Below, piece after piece: positions 53,644 through 54,350 of a stretch of DNA of 54,350 nucleotides. The first letter of the stretch is position 1; each line of letters opens with the position of its first letter. The stretch is from an uncultured Bacteroidota bacterium (GTDB lineage Bacteria > Bacteroidota > Bacteroidia > Flavobacteriales > Flavobacteriaceae). The notes under the pieces were generated by a model, which was not told the origin of the DNA, did no database searches, and was given only the letters and a program-made list of their open reading frames with translations. The DNA is taken from NCBI GenBank assembly GCA_902526165.1, contig CABZKA010000011.1, positions 1-54,350 on the forward strand, given 5' to 3'. Made by a program: the position numbers and the translations under genes.

Positions 53644-54350
53644 ATGTCTGTCCTTAAAGGAAAAAATATTCTTTTGGGGGTAACAGGTAGTATTGCTGCA
53701 TACAAGTCAATTATTCTACTAAGATTATTAAAGAAAGAAGGAGCTGATGTTCAAGTTATTTTTTCTGATAGTGCAAATAATTTTGTTACCCAACTAACTT
53801 TCTCAACACTCTCCGAGAAAAAAGTGCTTACTGATTTTTTTGAAGATGATGAGAGAGTTGATTGGGTAAATCATGTGGAACTTGCAGAGTGGGCTGACTA
53901 CATGATTATTGCGCCAATTACATCATCAACATTGTCAAAATTAGTTTCTGGTAATGCTGATAATTTATTGGTTGCTACATACATGTCAACCAAGTGTGAT
54001 GTTTTTTTTGCTCCTGCAATGGATCTTGAGATGTATAATTCTAATTCTACTAAAGAAAATATTAAAAATTTGGTTGACCGTGGTAATATATTTGTCAAAC
54101 CTGCTAAAGGGTTTTTAGCAAGTGGTATTAATGGAGAAGGAAGACTAGAAGAACCAAAAAATATTTTAAATATTTTAATTAATCATATCTCTCAAAAACT
54201 TATATACTACAAAAAAAAGATCCTAATAACTGCTGGTCCTACTCACGAGATGATTGATCCTGTTAGATTTATCAGTAATTATTCGTCTGGGAAGATGGGC
54301 TACGAGCTAGCTAAAGAAGCAGCTAATTTAGGGGCCGATGTTACATTAAT
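53644..54350 (+). CDS. coaBC: Phosphopantothenoylcysteine decarboxylase/synthetase CoaBC (3' end cut by window)
   Basis: CoaBC makes 4'-phosphopantetheine for coenzyme A. The CoaC half is complete: the flavin region [11 protein letters not shown] near the N-terminus, the active His in [10 protein letters not shown], and PAMDLEMY (PAMNxxMW-type, with Asp for Asn). [10 protein letters not shown] holds the reactive-loop Gly. The CoaB half begins with [25 protein letters not shown] and runs off the window. The frame is open to the last base. It starts 5 bp after rpoZ. Confidence 0.93.
   Translation, partial: MSVLKGKNILLGVTGSIAAYKSIILLRLLKKEGADVQVIFSDSANNFVTQLTFSTLSEKKVLTDFFEDDERVDWVNHVELAEWADYMIIAPITSSTLSKLVSGNADNLLVATYMSTKCDVFFAPAMDLEMYNSNSTKENIKNLVDRGNIFVKPAKGFLASGINGEGRLEEPKNILNILINHISQKLIYYKKKILITAGPTHEMIDPVRFISNYSSGKMGYELAKEAANLGADVTL

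Overview
The window is strongly AT-rich DNA from a bacterium of the phylum Bacteroidota, most likely a marine member of the Flavobacteriia. The signs are a SusC/SusD pair, a TonB receptor paired with a DUF4249 lipoprotein, a fused SecDF, a eukaryote-type NADP isocitrate dehydrogenase, the Bacteroidota form of RNA polymerase omega, a tmRNA tag ending YALAA, promoters of the TAnnTTTG type, and start codons mostly without Shine-Dalgarno sequences. Four sulfatases point to a marine polysaccharide diet.

Region 1 (1-13203) is a polysaccharide utilisation locus (PUL) on the + strand. It holds the 3' part of a family GH2 beta-galactosidase-like enzyme, SusC, SusD, a hairpin terminator, two S1 sulfatases overlapping by 4 nt, a GQSNM carbohydrate esterase and a secreted TPR/SnoaL-like protein. 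Region 2 (13231-16794) looks like core genes: a flippase-like membrane protein, an AraC-type regulator, an M48 protease and a LEA14-like lipoprotein. Region 3 (16837-24642) returns to accessory content: sulfatase plus GH10 xylanase-like enzyme, a DUF1295 membrane protein with a serine esterase lipoprotein, two secreted proteins of unknown role, and a fourth sulfatase that stops 15 bp before the 3' end of tmRNA. Together regions 1 and 3 suggest uptake and stepwise desulfation, deacylation and cleavage of a sulfated, acylated glycan containing galactose-like and xylose-like residues. The substrate is inferred only.

Region 4 (24658-54350) is housekeeping: ssrA, kdsA, ftsE, asnB, gyrB-mdh, secDF, murQ-DUF4249-TonB receptor, icd, rplS, trmD, a DegP/HtrA protease, dapF-mltG, a lysozyme-like protein, dnaA, a thioesterase, ribD, a GNAT acetyltransferase, prmC-ligA, a DUF6913-like gene, dapA-bamD, rpoZ and the start of coaBC. 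The ligA reading frame is broken at a run of eight T; this is either a sequence error or a real frameshift, and it is the clearest anomaly in the window.

No gene-free stretch exceeds 300 bp. I saw no CRISPR array, insertion sequence, integrase, tRNA or rRNA gene. I did not find a convincing wholly new system. The most novel candidates are the sulfated-glycan locus and its position against ssrA.
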